From NCBI RefSeq assembly GCF_963576675.1, contig NC_088911.1, positions 89,495,256-89,559,255 on the forward strand: 64,000 nucleotides of DNA. The letters run 5' to 3'. Source of the stretch: Euphorbia lathyris. Taxonomy: Eukaryota; Streptophyta; Magnoliopsida; Malpighiales; Euphorbiaceae. Shown one piece after another: positions 10,733 through 23,927 of this stretch. The notes under the pieces are model-generated. The model had not been told where the DNA came from, did no database searches, and saw nothing but the letters and a program-made list of their open reading frames with translations. Numbering within the stretch: position 1 is the first letter of the stretch; each line of letters opens with the position of its first letter. Position numbers and translations under genes: made by a program.

Positions 10733-13700
10733 TCAAATTCGAACTGGCAACCCAAAGTTTTGGTATGTTCTAATCTCCCCTCCAAGGCCAGCCGTTACAA
10801 TCACCATACCGTAGGCCGCAGATGTCTTTTGGTTTATCCCACTGCAGATATCAAAACTACCACTAGAGGTTCGGCTCTTGGTCGTCCGGGTAGCTAATGT
10901 CAGTTTTTCCTCCGGCCATGTTGCTGATATTCTATCAAAGAAATACCCATTGGTTGCACTACAAATAATTCCATTCAATGGACTATTACTACGCCCTGAT
11001 AATGTTTGTGAACCGTCATTAGTGCTTATTTCTTCAACAGGTGTAGGCGGATGATTGGCAATGGAGACCTCATCGAGATGGTTATCCAGACCATTCTGTT
11101 CTCCCAAGTATGTATCTTGTAGTGCCCATGTGTCTCCCATGCCAGGCCACGGAATAGCCATTGATACATCTTGACAGTGGAAATGTTCGTATGACCGCGT
11201 CTCAGTAACACCTTTGCCTCTGCTAGGTCGAGAATCAGCTTCATGCTTCCAAACGTACACGTATGAATCCTCACTAGCAGAAACTACGTATTTTCCATTT
11301 GATGCAAGAGAAGCTGAGATTGGACTGTTGGCATTACGGAATCCTGTAACAACATTATTACCAAATTAACCTGTGAAAATGGTAAAATTCTGTAGATGCA
11401 GATTAATACAAATAAAAAAATGTGTGCTTTTGGCATCTTTCGGAACTATAATGACCATACAAGATTCGAGTACGAGTAGGAATTAGCTCCTACATTTGGG
11501 TCTACAACAACAATTTAGAGCACCTAAAATCGATTTCTGATTTAAGATGTAGCTTTTACTATTATGAGCTATCCAGAAACACGCTGCTCCCTGCTTCTAC
11601 ACGAATGAAAATACAAAAATATACTCCCTTGACCATATTACAAATAACTTCGGGTTATTAGACACATTTTATTTGGATTTTTTTAAACAGGATGCTTTGT
11701 TTGTGCATTTTGTTCTAGACTGTTATTAATCTATGCTCTCTTATTGTATATGGATAGCTTAGAAATTTTCCATCTAATCTCAGATGAACAGCCAAAGCTA
11801 AACTTGCGAGCAAGATTCAAGTCATGTAGCCTTGAAATGTTTTTTGAAAGTCATGGCAATCTGCAATTTAGTTCACAACATTTTCTTCATTTCGCATAAA
11901 GACTCTTCGTCTTAAGGCTAAAACAACTGATGTTTTTTTTTTTTTTTTTTTTTTTCAATAAAAAAAAACAACTGATGTTGACAATTTCAGTGTTTCAGGA
12001 CTGTGTTTTAAATAATGAAAGCATAAAAGCAATGTTTTTTTAGCTATCATGGCCTAGGATGCTAACCATGCATAAGTTGAAACAAGAAGTAGATATACAG
12101 ATATTACATAAAATAAGAAAACATATATAATAAATATTGATATAGGAATATATTCCGAAGTATAGGTCGGGATTGCACTTAATCAAACGTCAAATTATAC
12201 TTCCATATTGAAGTTGCACTGAGGAGGGCGAGCCTTGGCGCAACGGTAAAACGTTGTTGCCGTGTGACCTGAGGTCACGGGTTCGAGTCTTAGGAGCGGC
12301 CTCTTGCCAATTAAATTGGCAAGGGAAGGCTTGCCCCCAATACACCCTTGTGGTGGGACCCCTCCCCGGACCCTCGCTCAGCGGGGACGCGTAATGCGAC
12401 CGGGCCGCCCTTTTTTTTTTTTTTTATTGAAGTTGCACTGAGGAAAAAAGAAGGAAACGATATGAACTCCTTGTCAAAAGCAGTCATAAAAGCAAGAGTA
12501 CACTTTCATTAGTGTCAACTGGTATAACTAATAGTTAGACCAATCAGTGTGATTCGGTTCCATTATGCAGTCTGGGTCAATTGAACATCAAAGTGACCCA
12601 GATCACAACCATATGTAAATAGGATTTTGTGGTCAAGCAAATTCTTTTAACTTCTGAGGTTCATATAGGCATCTCCTCAGATTAATAAGCAACAAGGTAA
12701 CTCGATAGCATTTTCCTCTAGGCCTAATTCATGACCTGATGAAGAGTATATCTCAGAAGTCGCTAGAGTTCTGCTCAATACTGTTGGATTGACAGAACAC
12801 TGTCAAAGGTAACGAGACAAGCGCAAAACACTAGAATCTGTTGAAACTTTAAGTTAGCACTTGTGCCCATGGATAAGGAGAAAAGCAGAGCAAAAAAGAT
12901 TTAACAATTTCCTTCCAAGCTAGTCTGGAGAAAGGCTGACATTCAGATGCTGAAAGTCCATTGACCGAATGGAGGTTGCAAATGTTTTCGCAATTCTATG
13001 GACGGCTATTGACTAATAAATTAAAAAAAAATCATTCAGAAACAAAAAGCTCCATGTAGGTTTTGGCATCACATTGGTATAGAAAGACAAAAGAAAACGG
13101 TATGCTTGCATACCTACCTTTGAACTTGTGTACCAGATCAACACCATCAATAACTCGAATTCGAGAATCTGCTGATGTGATTAGCACTTCTGATGAACTG
13201 CCCCTGGCAAACTGTTTGACAAAACTGTCACCATTTACACTAAAGATAAAAAGGAGGGAAGGGGGGAGAAAAAGAATCACACGTTTTCCATATAAAGTTA
13301 AATGTATCAGCTGAAATGTAGCGGTCAGGCTACCTGGAATCCTGTGATTTTTTTGAGATGAGGTTTCTTCTTCTTATTCTGCAGATTAATTTGACATTTT
13401 TGTTGCAACTTATTCTCTGAAAAGGACAAACAAGCATATAAAGCTTGTGAGTGACATGGAATTCAACAATGAAAAGAGACATTACAAGAGTTTTTATCAA
13501 ATCGTACCAGATGTACTGTATAAACGGCAGCTTCCCTTGTATGTACCAACAAGTGCACCCTTTAAAAGCCATGAAAAGTCATTTCAGCACAATAAAGTTT
13601 TTGGCATATTGTAGACAGAATAATGGTATATTATCAACTACAACATACCTGGCCATCAGGAGTATAGCAAGCAGCAGTGACCATCTCATGTAGATCATTC

Positions 13701-16700
13701 CAATCAACAACTTGATGATCAGAAATGCTCCATATGCGAACCTTTGCATCCAGGGACCCACTAATAAAGTATCGATCATCAACAGGATTAAACTGGATGC
13801 AAGTTACTGCAACAATGCAAATCCAAACAAATATTGTTATTGGCCACATGAAAATCAGCTGCTCGAAAGGAAAAAGTAAGCGGAAAAATCCACAGATTTC
13901 CACCATAAATGACAACATACAGGGGGGCAAACCAATTCTCAATTTTATCATCCCACGCAAACTATAGTTACCAAAATGATGAAACCCTATTCTACTTAAC
14001 AGGTAAATAAATTTTGAAGCTAAATAATAAGAATTGAAAAGAAAATGAGCAAAATGCACTTACCATAGTCACTGTGCGAGAATATTTTCAAACAGAACTT
14101 GCTAGACAAATGCCACAAGCGTACTGTTTTGTCCATAGAAGAAGAAAGCAGATGCTGTAGGTGGTGAAGAAAAAAGACAGCTGTATTGTTAGGGAATTCA
14201 ATAAGATGCACTATTAATTAGTTTGTGAATCGGATCAAAAAAGTGAAACAAGCAAGACAATCTTCCTGAAAGCTTCCATAGCGTATCAGCACCATCTAAT
14301 AAGTTTTAAATCCTCAGACTACTGAACTCTCCCTCACATAAAATTACAAACAGTACAAGAATGATATTTAAAATTACTCTATTATAGATCACTGAATACA
14401 ATTTTGAAGGGCTTTTTGCATCCAACTATAATAAGCACCCACTGAGAAATCTAGAGCTAATTAACACAATAAAACAGTAAACTATATTTTTGGACCAGTG
14501 AAAATGTAGCTGGTTTTCAGACACTAATTATTGAGAATGAATTTTGTAATGTCTATATTGCATTTTAACTACTAAAACCAGTAAAATGATATGAATAAAA
14601 AAAATACTCAGTAATTTGACCACATTCTATGCGAGTATACATAAGTATCATATTTTGAACTCAGATACAAGCCTTGACAAAACGAAAAAGTCAGGTCTTT
14701 TATTTCCTCCTCCAATATGCAGAACTTTAGCAATTGATTGCACTCAATAAGCCACTCCTTTTTAAAACCTTTGGAAATAATAAGCTTCATCCCCAAGATT
14801 GGTTTTGTCTTTCTAACACTAAGGCCAGGTCTGGTTCGCGGAATGGAATGTAGGTGGAATAGAATAGTTATTTCACGGAATGGAAAAGAGGAATGGAACA
14901 GTTATTCCTATTCCAATGTTATTCCAACATTTGGTCCAAAAAATGATAGAGAGAATAAGTTATACTAGTGTTCAAATGATTCATGGAATGGAATAGAGGA
15001 GGAATAGAATAGTTACTCCTATTCCAATGCTATTCCAATGTTTGGTTCAAAAATATGATAGAAAGAATAGGTTATACTAACGTTCAAATGACTAGAATAC
15101 AACGAAAAAGCAAAGAAAATGAAAAAACAACGAGAAAAACAAAGAAAAAATGAAGAAAATGAGAAAAAAAACGAAGAAAAAATGAAGAAAAAACGAAAGA
15201 AAGGCAAGAGAAACAAAGAAAACATGATAAAACAAAGAACATGTGGAGAAAATGAGAAAAAAAAACAGAGGAAAAACAAAGAAAACGGGGGAAATGAGAA
15301 ACAGGTAGAAAAACAGGATAAAATGAAGAAAAAAATGATGAAAATGAGATAAAATAGTGAAAACGGGATAAAAAATGAGAAGAATGAATAGAGAGGGAAA
15401 ATGGAGAAAAAACGAGTAAAAGAAAAAATATATATACATGGTCCAAGGAATCACTGTTCTTTAGTTCCCATGGATAAAATTTGAACCAAAAATTGGAATA
15501 GGTATTTCCATAAACCAAGCATAGGCTAAATCTTCAGACTTGGAAACCATTTATTGAGCTTTGATAATGATACAAAGACCAATATAGAAATGGCATTACC
15601 ATCTGCAGCCACAACATGAATGACATGAGAAAATATGCCAACTGATCATATTTCCACAACCACAAACAATAAATCATTCCATACTCATAATGGTTAGAGT
15701 GGTGCTACTCATAATGTCTGACTGAAGAAGATATCAAAAGAAGCTAGATTCATCCAAGGAACTGTGGCATAACACCGAAGCATGTATATGTGGAAACTCA
15801 CCACCTACAGACATTTAACCACTATCTCTCTTCCAATGATGAGGAAATTACCATGTCTCATAATGATAGATCCACAAAACCTCCAATTTTTCCTTCTAGT
15901 TATCATCTAAAATACTGTTCCTGGTATGACAAAAGAGAACCTGAGCCTATAAAAAAAAAAAAAACTAAAAAGATGATTTCTCATCTTCCATCTACATTAA
16001 CTTGTGGCCGTCTTGGCTAGCATAGACTCCATTGCAAGAAATTACTATAGGATGGACTATAAGACACACTTGGAATATGTAATTTGATTAAGGTTTAAGG
16101 AATTTAAAGTTAAACTCACAGGCTATGGAAGGAAAAGAAGATAAAGGTCATTCGAGAAACTATTTACATCTTTGTCTAGTGTGCAAGGATAAGGCATCCT
16201 TGTCTGCCATGTTAGACTTATATCCATTATTACCTAGCAGTATTTCATCTTCCAAAATCTCATTCACAGAGAGAGACTAAAAGCCAATAACCATCAGTCT
16301 TAGATAATTGGTGGTCCAACTGCAATAATCTAGGAAAAGGAAAGATGAGAAGCAATCATTTCACAATCAGACAAACCTATGCTCTTTCTCTAAAATATAT
16401 TGCAAAATCTTACATGAGTCTGTCTACATGAATACTTATCAATGAGTATCTTAAAATCTCTCCTCACTGGAATGCATGAGTAAAAGAAACCCCGTTTGAA
16501 TGGATTGATACAATCAGGATTAGAAATCAGGCACCATCAGGACAAGAATACTAATAGAAATACAGGACTCATTTCTATAACAATGTATTTTAAGCTAAGG
16601 GCAAGTAATTAATAAACATAAAAGGGGAAAATCAAAGCACCATACGTATAATGGAGAGGAAAAAGTAACTGACCTGAGACTTTGACCATGAAAGGTCAAG

Positions 16701-18449
16701 CACATCATCAAGATGTCCTCGGAAGGAACAAATGGGCTTATCTGAGAGTGCAAATACAGTTTCAGGCACAAGTATATGATCCAAGCTCAAAGATTTCCTA
16801 CTGATAGATGATCTCCCTCTCCTCTTCTTCTCATGATGACCTTCTGCTGTTGGTGAGAGCAAAGAAGGTTCAGGTGAAGCATTTGCAGGAAACAAAAAGT
16901 TGAAATTGACATCCTCTTGTTTATCAATCAACAATTCTCCTTTCCTATCTGATTCAGTAACTTGCCAAACATGGATCACACAATCCTCTCCAGCACTAGC
17001 TAGATACCTCCCGTCTAAACTAAACTTTATACTCCATATGGATCCATTATGTGCCGGTATCTCCTGACTCTTATAAAGAGCACTTAACTCTTTGAAAGAC
17101 TTCCCATATTGTCTAACCCTGACTCTCTCAGGACCATGAAATGAGACATCTTGGCTGTCATCTGTTGCAGAACTAGACCTTCTTCCACCCTTTTCAGAAC
17201 CAGTATCTCTATCATCACTACTTCTTCTCTCTTTACTCACCTTAACACTAGTTGCCACACTTCTGATACTCCTAAACCAGCTAGCCTTCTTTTTGTGCTT
17301 TGAAACCCCACCTCCAACACTTCCATTAGTATTAGAACTAAGATTTTCTCTGTTACCATCTTCTACATTTTGTCTCCTCATTAATTCTTGCACAATTGGT
17401 GAATGCCCCACACTCATTTCAAACTCTTCCATTGTAAACTGCCTTCCTGTACCTACTTCTTTTAACTTATTCCAACTCCCATCTTCCTTTATCTCATTAA
17501 CCACAAACTCTTTCCCATTATCAAGATTCTTAATGGTGCATGCTTGTTTTGATGATGCTCTTGTAGCTGTGGTTATAGCATTAACCCCAGTATACCCATT
17601 ACAATCAAATCCCTCCACAACCTCTCCCGAATTCGAACTTTCGTTCAAAATCGTGGAATCAGATCGATATACATCCATTTTCTTTCCATATTTACCTGAA
17701 GGCGGCTTATTAAGCGAAGAAGAAGAAGAAGAAGAAACAGTAGTGGCTTTTTTGCTAACAACAACATTATTGTTGTCCTTGTCGTTTCCGTCACGATTGG
17801 AGGAGTTACAGTTATTTACATTCATTAAATCATCATGTGCAAGAATCCGAGAAGAATAACAAGATACCAAAGAAGAAGAAGTAGAAGAAGAAGAAGACAA
17901 ATTAAAATCATCATTACACTTATCACCACCATTATCATCCCGATCAGCTCTTGAAGTAGCACCGTCTGATTTCGATCGAACAATGCCACTTGAACTACTG
18001 GGACCGGGTCGTTCCTCAATCAAATGATCCGAAGATACCGACCGGCTAACGTTGAAATCTCCATCCGGGTTCCCCCGGGAGAGAGCTGGGTTGGCACTGA
18101 GACCCATTTGAAGGAGTAAACGTTGGCGACGCTCAGACACAGAAGCTGGTTCAGAGATCCAAACATCGTACTTTGATACACCCATTGGAAATTTAGGAAT
18201 AGAAAATGGGTGATCATTATTAGCAGGAGAGTTGGAGCTGGAATTGGAGTGGGTCGGGTTGGGGTCAGGATCGGAGTCGGAGTTGGAGTTGGAAGCAGAA
18301 CAAGAACAAGAAGAAGAAGCAATGCGATCAAGTGATTCGTAAAAATGCTCGTCTTCTCCTTCTTCTTCCTCTTCCTCTTCTTCTTCTTCTTCCTCTTCCT
18401 TTTTTTCACCTCCGTCTTTATGCTTACTAGTGTAGCTATTCCTGCTCAT
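10733..18449 (-). CDS. WD40-repeat protein, WDR44-like (7 coding exons)
   Basis: The one intact host gene. Coding exons on the minus strand: 18449-16674, 14154-14064, 13806-13649, 13559-13508, 13416-13334, 13211-13118, 11343-10733. All introns are GT..AG, phases agree, and the sum is 2865 nt (954 aa). The N-terminal ~460 residues are low complexity: a Glu run near residue 20, then Ser/Asn-rich. WD repeats start at about residue 464 ([21 protein letters not shown]) and continue with [35 protein letters not shown] and [18 protein letters not shown]; a further blade includes [12 protein letters not shown]. Such proteins form beta-propeller scaffolds. Plant members resemble WDR44, a Rab11 binder in animals; the plant role is inferred only. 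Single-exon WD fragments flanked by AG/GT made the exon choice clear. Confidence 0.9.
12206..12444 (+). mobile_element. Au-type SINE in intron 6 with 20-bp target duplication
   Basis: The SINE body is 12226-12424. It begins GGGCGAGCCTTGGCGCAACG (box A TGGCGCAACGG), has box B GGTTCGAGTCT, a body containing AGGCTTGCCCCCAATACACC and GACGCGTAATGCGACCGGG, and ends in a T run as Au SINEs do. A perfect 20-bp target duplication, TATTGAAGTTGCACTGAGGA, flanks it at 12206-12225 and 12425-12444. It lies antisense to the WD40 gene within its sixth intron, far from splice sites. Confidence 0.93.
14823..15526. mobile_element. PIF/Harbinger-like MITE in intron 1
   Basis: Imperfect terminal inverted repeats (GGCCAGGTCTGGTTCGCGG at left; the complement of the right end reads GCCTATGCTTGGTTTATGG) are bounded by TAA at 14820-14822 and 15527-15529. 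A TAA target duplication fits PIF/Harbinger. Inside are direct repeats of GGAATGGAAT..TATTCCTATTCCAA and an A/G-rich tract (about 15100-15430). It has no real coding capacity. It sits in the 2.5-kb first intron of the WD40 gene. Confidence 0.7.
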
Positions 18450-18830
18450 CTCTTGGTCATTGTGAACCCTCTAAAAGCCGGGGAAGGGACACTCCATTTC
18501 CATAAAAAGTAAATAAAAGAAAAGGAAGTGCCCAAGAGTAAGAGAGAAGGGGATAGAATTGTAGATAGAATTACAGTTATTTTGGCAATTGGGTAGGTAG
18601 TTGGTGTTGAATGTGAGTATAAAGATAGGATCTTTGGGGGATTGGGGAGATCGGAGAAGACAGATCCGATGAGAGAGAGAGAGAAGGAAAGAGGGAAGGG
18701 AACGAAGCCCTATGTTCCGATGCGAGGGAGGAGAGGAGAGAGGGTCATGGAGAGAGAAACTATGTGTGTGTGTTTGGTGTTTGTGTTTGTGTTTTGTGTT
18801 TGGACTTTTTTTTTTTTTTTTCTCATTTCT
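18450..18830 (-). promoter_or_regulatory. 5' leader/promoter region of WD40 gene
   Basis: Directly upstream of the ATG at 18449 on the minus strand. The strand read by the gene is CT-rich because the plus strand carries GAGAGAGA tracts (about 18670-18690), a frequent feature of plant 5' UTRs and core promoters. An A run on the coding strand (complement of about 18806-18820) lies further upstream. I cannot point to a convincing TATA box or start site. Confidence 0.35.
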
Positions 18831-19344
18831 TCTTTTATTTTTTCTTGTTTTCTTCTTCTTCCTCTAATCCTTCACTATTTGCCTGTAAAATAAAAAAATA
18901 AACATTTACATATGTTTGAATGAGAATTTGACATTTTATTTTCATTCAGGTTTTATCCAAATGGCATTAAATATATAATATCCAATTCAGTGCTTTTTTT
19001 TATTATTATTCTAATACTTAACTATTTTACTGTTGAGACTTGATATTAGATTCTAAATTCAAGTGCAAAATTAAAGTCACATCTACAAAGTTAGTAGAGC
19101 AATATGAGTGTATGATAAATAAAATATTAAAAACAAAGCTATTTTCTATATGTACTATTGGGTTTAAAGCTCAATTAGATTCTTAATTTTATACCAAGTT
19201 AATTAGATATCTAATTTTTTAAAATTAGCAATTAGATCTTTAATTGATATTTTGAAGTGATTCAGATAATTAATCTTTTAAATCATCAATTTGATTATCA
19301 ATGATATTGAAATTTACTATTTAATTGAAATAAAATTTTGATTC

Positions 19345-19414
<70 letters not shown>

Positions 19415-19445
19415 ATTTTGATAAATCATCATTCTCCATCTCTCT
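18831..19445. repeat. AT-rich intergenic DNA with (TA)n microsatellite
   Basis: No gene. A (TA)n microsatellite of about 58 bp lies at about 19350-19407. The last five bases, TCTCT (19441-19445), are the left target duplication of the copia element. Confidence 0.8.
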
Positions 19446-19849
19446 TGTTAGGAATATGGAATCACAAACATAAAATAGGGATGTGATTAATCACTGTCCT
19501 TAAGGAAATATTAGCCCCCACTATCAATTGCTATTGGGTTTCTGACGAAGTTTCCTCTAGGATTTCCCTAACATAAAATTAATGATAGCAATTTCACTAA
19601 TTTCCCTATGAACGTATTTGAATAATTAAAACAGTAAGTGAAAAGGTATGAAGGATTGAAGATATTTATAGCCAAAAAACTGGTTGTCAAAATACAGATG
19701 TCTCCAGACAATACAGATGTCTCCAGACATACAGATGTCTCTAGACATACAGATGTCTTGTCTCTTAGATAAAATAAAATACAGATTTCCTTCTTATTCT
19801 TTCCATGTGGAATTTCCACAACACCAATATTAAAGACTAATATCTAACA
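19446..19849 (-). repeat. copia 3' LTR
   Basis: 404 bp. It contains a TATA box (complement of 19663-19670, TATAAATA). Upstream of that, within U3, are four tandem ~18-bp units ATACAGATGTCTCCAGAC (19692-19759). Such U3 repeats often act as enhancers in copia elements. Confidence 0.93.
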
Positions 19850-20354
19850 ATCCCCCACTTAGGCTTTATGTATTGGTGTTTAAATAAATCTCATTAGAGT
19901 TATGCATAAATGTCGGTATCTTGCGATTTGGACCTCCACTTAGTGTAACACTTCAAGGAAAAACGAAATTAATGGCGGCTTGCCGCTTTTGAGCCATAAT
20001 CCCTTTTGTTATACCGGAAGTATCACACACATAACTTCTATATAAACGTACGTTCATAGAAATGGTAGCACTATTATGGCCATGCGCTCATCCTAGACTT
20101 CATGGATAATTATAAAAGTAGACCACACTTTCATTAGGAGCGGCACCACTCCTTCTGTCCATATAGGTGAAGTTCAAATACAACATATGAAGCTTCATTA
20201 AGAGTATAAGACTCACCCTAATAATCATATACTATATAATTTATTATTATAGTTAGTATATCAATCAGTTATCAACAACTTGTTTTTACCACATTGAACC
20301 TTTACATAGTGATAATACTATACATAGGTTGGGTTTCTGTTGTTGCTGATGTAA

Positions 20355-21464
20355 TCATATAGGTCTTAAACCAATCTCTTTGGACATTTTATATACTATG
20401 TCCCTTGGAAGTCCTTTTGTGAAAGGATCTGCCAAATTATTACAAGACTTAACATATACAACAGTTATAATCCCGTCTGATATTAACTGTCGTACATATG
20501 AATGTCTTAAGCTAATATGTCTATACTTTCCATTATATATCTTGTTATAAGCTTTAGACAAAGTAGCTTCACTATCGCAGTTCAAAGAAATGGCTGACAT
20601 CGGTTGTGGCCACAACTTAATATCTAATAACATATTCCTCAGCCATTCAGCTTCTTTTCCTGCTGCTGCTAAGGCCAAAAATTCTGCCTCCATTGTGGAA
20701 TGAGTAATACAAGTTTGTTTCTTTGAAGCCCAAGAAACAACTCCTCCACCAAGCATAAAAATCCAACCACTTGTGGACTTACTATCACCGATAGTATTTA
20801 TCCAACTAGCATCTGAATAACCCTCAAGAACTGCTGGAAATTTATTATAATATAATCCAAGGTTTTTGGTTCTTTTTAAGTAACCTAAAACCCTACCAAT
20901 CGCTTTCCAATGTTCACGACTCGGATTACTCGTAAATCTAGAAAGTTTACAGACAGCAAATGCAATATCTGGTCTAGTACTATGTGATGCATACATCATA
21001 CTTCCTATTGCACTAGCATACTCAAGTTGAGCAACACCTCTTCCCTCATTTTTACTAAGTTTACAAGATGAATCATAAGGGGAATTAGCCTCTTTAAACT
21101 TTAAGTGCTCTTTATTAAGCACTTTTTCAATATAATGAGATTGACTCAACGCAAAACCCCCACTATGTTTTATAGCCTTGATACCTAAGATAGTATCAAC
21201 TTCATTTAAATCTTTCATTTTAAAACATGAACTCAAATAGTTCTTTGTCTCATCAATTCCTTTCATATTGGTTCCAAAGATTAACATGTCATCAACATAT
21301 AAACATATGATGACACCATAATCTTTTGTAAACTTAGAGTAAATGCACATATCTGCTGAGTTATAAGTAAAACCATTTGATAAAATAACAGAATCAAATT
21401 TTTCTTGCCATTGCAGTAAGTATAATTGGTATTTTATTAGTAACCCCATTTCTATTTCCTTCAA
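20355..21464 (-). pseudogene. copia RT (C-terminal part) and RNase H
   Basis: An uninterrupted reading frame of about 350 codons. It starts inside RT ([13 protein letters not shown]), includes the catalytic YVDDMLIF, then [20 protein letters not shown], and RNase H with [25 protein letters not shown] and [13 protein letters not shown]. The upstream half of RT is absent. At about 21415 the sequence jumps from the post-integrase linker to the middle of RT, implying a deletion of roughly 0.6 kb. Any fused polyprotein would lack part of the RT active site. Confidence 0.88.
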
Positions 21465-23843
21465 CCAGAAAGAGAATAGCTTGAGAATTAATAAAATCTG
21501 GACCTAAATTCTTCTCTTTTCTAGTTCTTTCACTTCTTGGTTCATTAGAAGAATCAGGCACAACTCTTTTCCCATTTGAGTTTGAAGAAATTTGTGGTGC
21601 TATTGAGGTTTCTGTTCCTGTGGAATCACCACGAAATTTATTTTCAAAGAATTCAGCATCTCGTGATTCCACTATAACATTAGAATCCAAATCCAAAAAC
21701 CTATATGCTTTTGAATTTTCAGCATAGCCCACAAAAACACTTTTCAAAGCCCTTGGTCCTAATTTAGTTTTCTTAGGATCTGGGACCTTGTAATATGCAA
21801 CACAACCCCACACCTTAAAGTAACTTATATTAGGTTTCCTTCCTTTCCAAATTTCATAAGGTGAAACCTTAAATTTCTTAGAAGGTACTCTGTTGTGTAT
21901 ATGACATGCGGTTAGCAAAGCTTCTCCCCATAAATTAAGTGGCAAATTTGCATTAACAAGCATTGCATTTAGCATATCCCCTAAAACACCATTTTTTCTT
22001 TCAGCAACTCCATTTTGTTGAGGTCTATAAGGAGCACTAACCTGATGTATAATTCCACTAGATTCACAAAAAGAAGAAAATTCTGTAGGAAAATACTCCC
22101 CACCTCTATCACTGCGTAGAATTTTAATTTTCTTATTCTTTTGTGTCTCTACCATGGCTTTATAACATTTAAACATTTCAAATGCTTGGTCTTTTGTTTT
22201 TAACAAATAAACATAGGTAAAACGAGAACTATCATCAATGAAAGTTATGAAATACCTATTACCTCCTCTAGTTAAATTTCCATTAAATTCACAAATATCA
22301 GAATGAATAAGTTCTAACATTTCTGTACTTCTTTCAATTTTAGGAAATGGTTTCCTTTTCATTTTTGCTTGAACACATACCTCACATTTATCTTCATGAT
22401 CATTACCATAAGATATCATTCCATTTTTAGACATATATTTCATGGTTCTATAATTGGTATGTGCTAAACGATTATGCCACAAATGAAAAGAAGTACATTC
22501 AATTGCATGCACAAGAAAATAAGCAGAATTCTCAACTTTATTAATAGACAATTTGAACATTCCATCACAGACATAACCTTTCCCAACAAATGCTCCAGCC
22601 TTAGACAAAATTATTTTATCAGATTCTATTACAGCCTTTAACCCCTTTTTACATAACATAAAACCAGAAACTAAATTCTTCCTAATTTGAGGAACATGAA
22701 GAACATTTGTGAGAATAACTTTCTTTCCAGAAGTAAACTGAATTTCAACAGTCCCGGTTCCTTGAACCTTGGAAGAGTGATGATCACCCAACAAAACTTC
22801 ATGATCTGGAGAAGAATCAATATAAGTCTTGAAGAGTCCTTTGTTGTTGCAAACATGAGTAGTTGCACCAGAATCATACCACCAATCATTGCTTATGGTA
22901 AGAGATGCCATATGCAATTCTTGGATCATACCAATTTGCAACTCAGAAACCATGGCAATAATTTCATTATTGTCAACATGTTCAACAACATTTGCTTTGT
23001 CCTCACTCTCCTTCTTATTCTGATTTTTGCTATCCTTCTTCTTGGGGTTCTTACAGAATCTTTTGATGTGTCCTTTTTCACCACAATTATAACAAACAAC
23101 ATCAGACAAATTCTTCTTAAACTTTTTGTTGTTGTCGGGATTATTCTGATAATTTCCTTTCCTCTTTTTGCCCCCCTTCTGATTATTACTGACATAATTA
23201 ACTTTAGAACTAGAAGCAACATCATGTTTCTTATCACGAATTCGAGTTTCCTCTTCAATTCGTAAATGCTTCTGAATTTGTTCCAAATTAAAATCCTCAG
23301 AAGTGTGCAACAGTTTCTTTCTATAGTTATTCCAACTTGGAGGTAATTTGGCTATGATTGCCCCCACAAGTAATTTCTCTGGAATGTCTATAGTAAGATC
23401 CTTAAATTTAGAGGCCAAGATAAGAAATTCATGGACTTGGTCAAGTACAGATGCAGAATCATTCATAATAAATTCAAAAAATTTCATAGTGATAAACTTA
23501 TCTGCCCCTTGCTTTTCTGAATTATACTTTGTCTCAGTGATATCCATATATCCTTTGCCTTTTGTACAGGAATGTACAAATCATAAAGACGATCAGAGAG
23601 ATGGTTCAGAATATATCCTCTACATAGCGCCTCGTCTTCTTCTCGCTTCTTACGTTCAGCCACAATTCCATCAGTATCTTTGTCACTCGGTTCTGGAATA
23701 GATTGCAAATCAATGTCCAGAATGTAAAAAAATTTCAGAGTGATCAGAAAAAATTTCATAGTCTCCTTCCAACGAGTGAAATTCGTCCCATCAAACCGAT
23801 CAAGTTTACCAGCATCACCAACATTCTTCAGCACGTTCTCCAT
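21394..23843 (-). pseudogene. copia gag-protease-integrase, frameshifted
   Basis: Gag starts at ATG 23843, only 16 nt inside the 5' LTR. Frame 1 (23843-23484) gives KLDRFDGTNFTRWKE and so on. A small indel near 23540 shifts to frame 2 (23547-21394), which is otherwise open for over 700 codons. Frame 2 contains the knuckle CYNCGEKGHIKRFC, protease WWYDSGATTHVC, the pre-integrase zinc site (LWHNRLAHTN..CEVCVQAK) and integrase with IHSDICEF, LRSDRGGEYF and PQQNGVAERKN. The linker ends in the deletion junction near 21415. Confidence 0.9.
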
Positions 23844-23927
23844 AATATTTCCTTAAGATTGTTAGGAATATGGAATCACAAACATAAAATAGGGACGTGA
23901 TTAATCACTGTCCTTAAGGAAATATTA
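23843..23927 (-). promoter_or_regulatory. copia leader/U5 15-nt complementary pair (possible self-priming site)
   Basis: The 16 nt between the 5' LTR and gag (23844-23859) do not resemble the initiator-Met tRNA primer site usual in copia. Instead, element-sense CTTAAGGAAATATTA (complement of 23843-23857) is perfectly complementary to element-sense TAATATTTCCTTAAG in U5 (complement of 23913-23927). The RNA would fold back over a 55-nt loop and pair right up to the first base of the gag AUG. Self-priming or translational control are possible readings. Confidence 0.55.

Noticed and set aside
12230..12300. tRNA gene on the plus strand
   Set aside because: The promoter boxes belong to an Au SINE with target duplications and T tail.
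15084..15518. Phe/Ser-rich membrane protein ORFs
   Set aside because: They arise from reading the A/G-rich tract of an intronic MITE; no homology and low complexity.
19568..19819. Repeated 83-aa ORF at 19568 and 23982
   Set aside because: Both are the same chance frame within the two copia LTRs.
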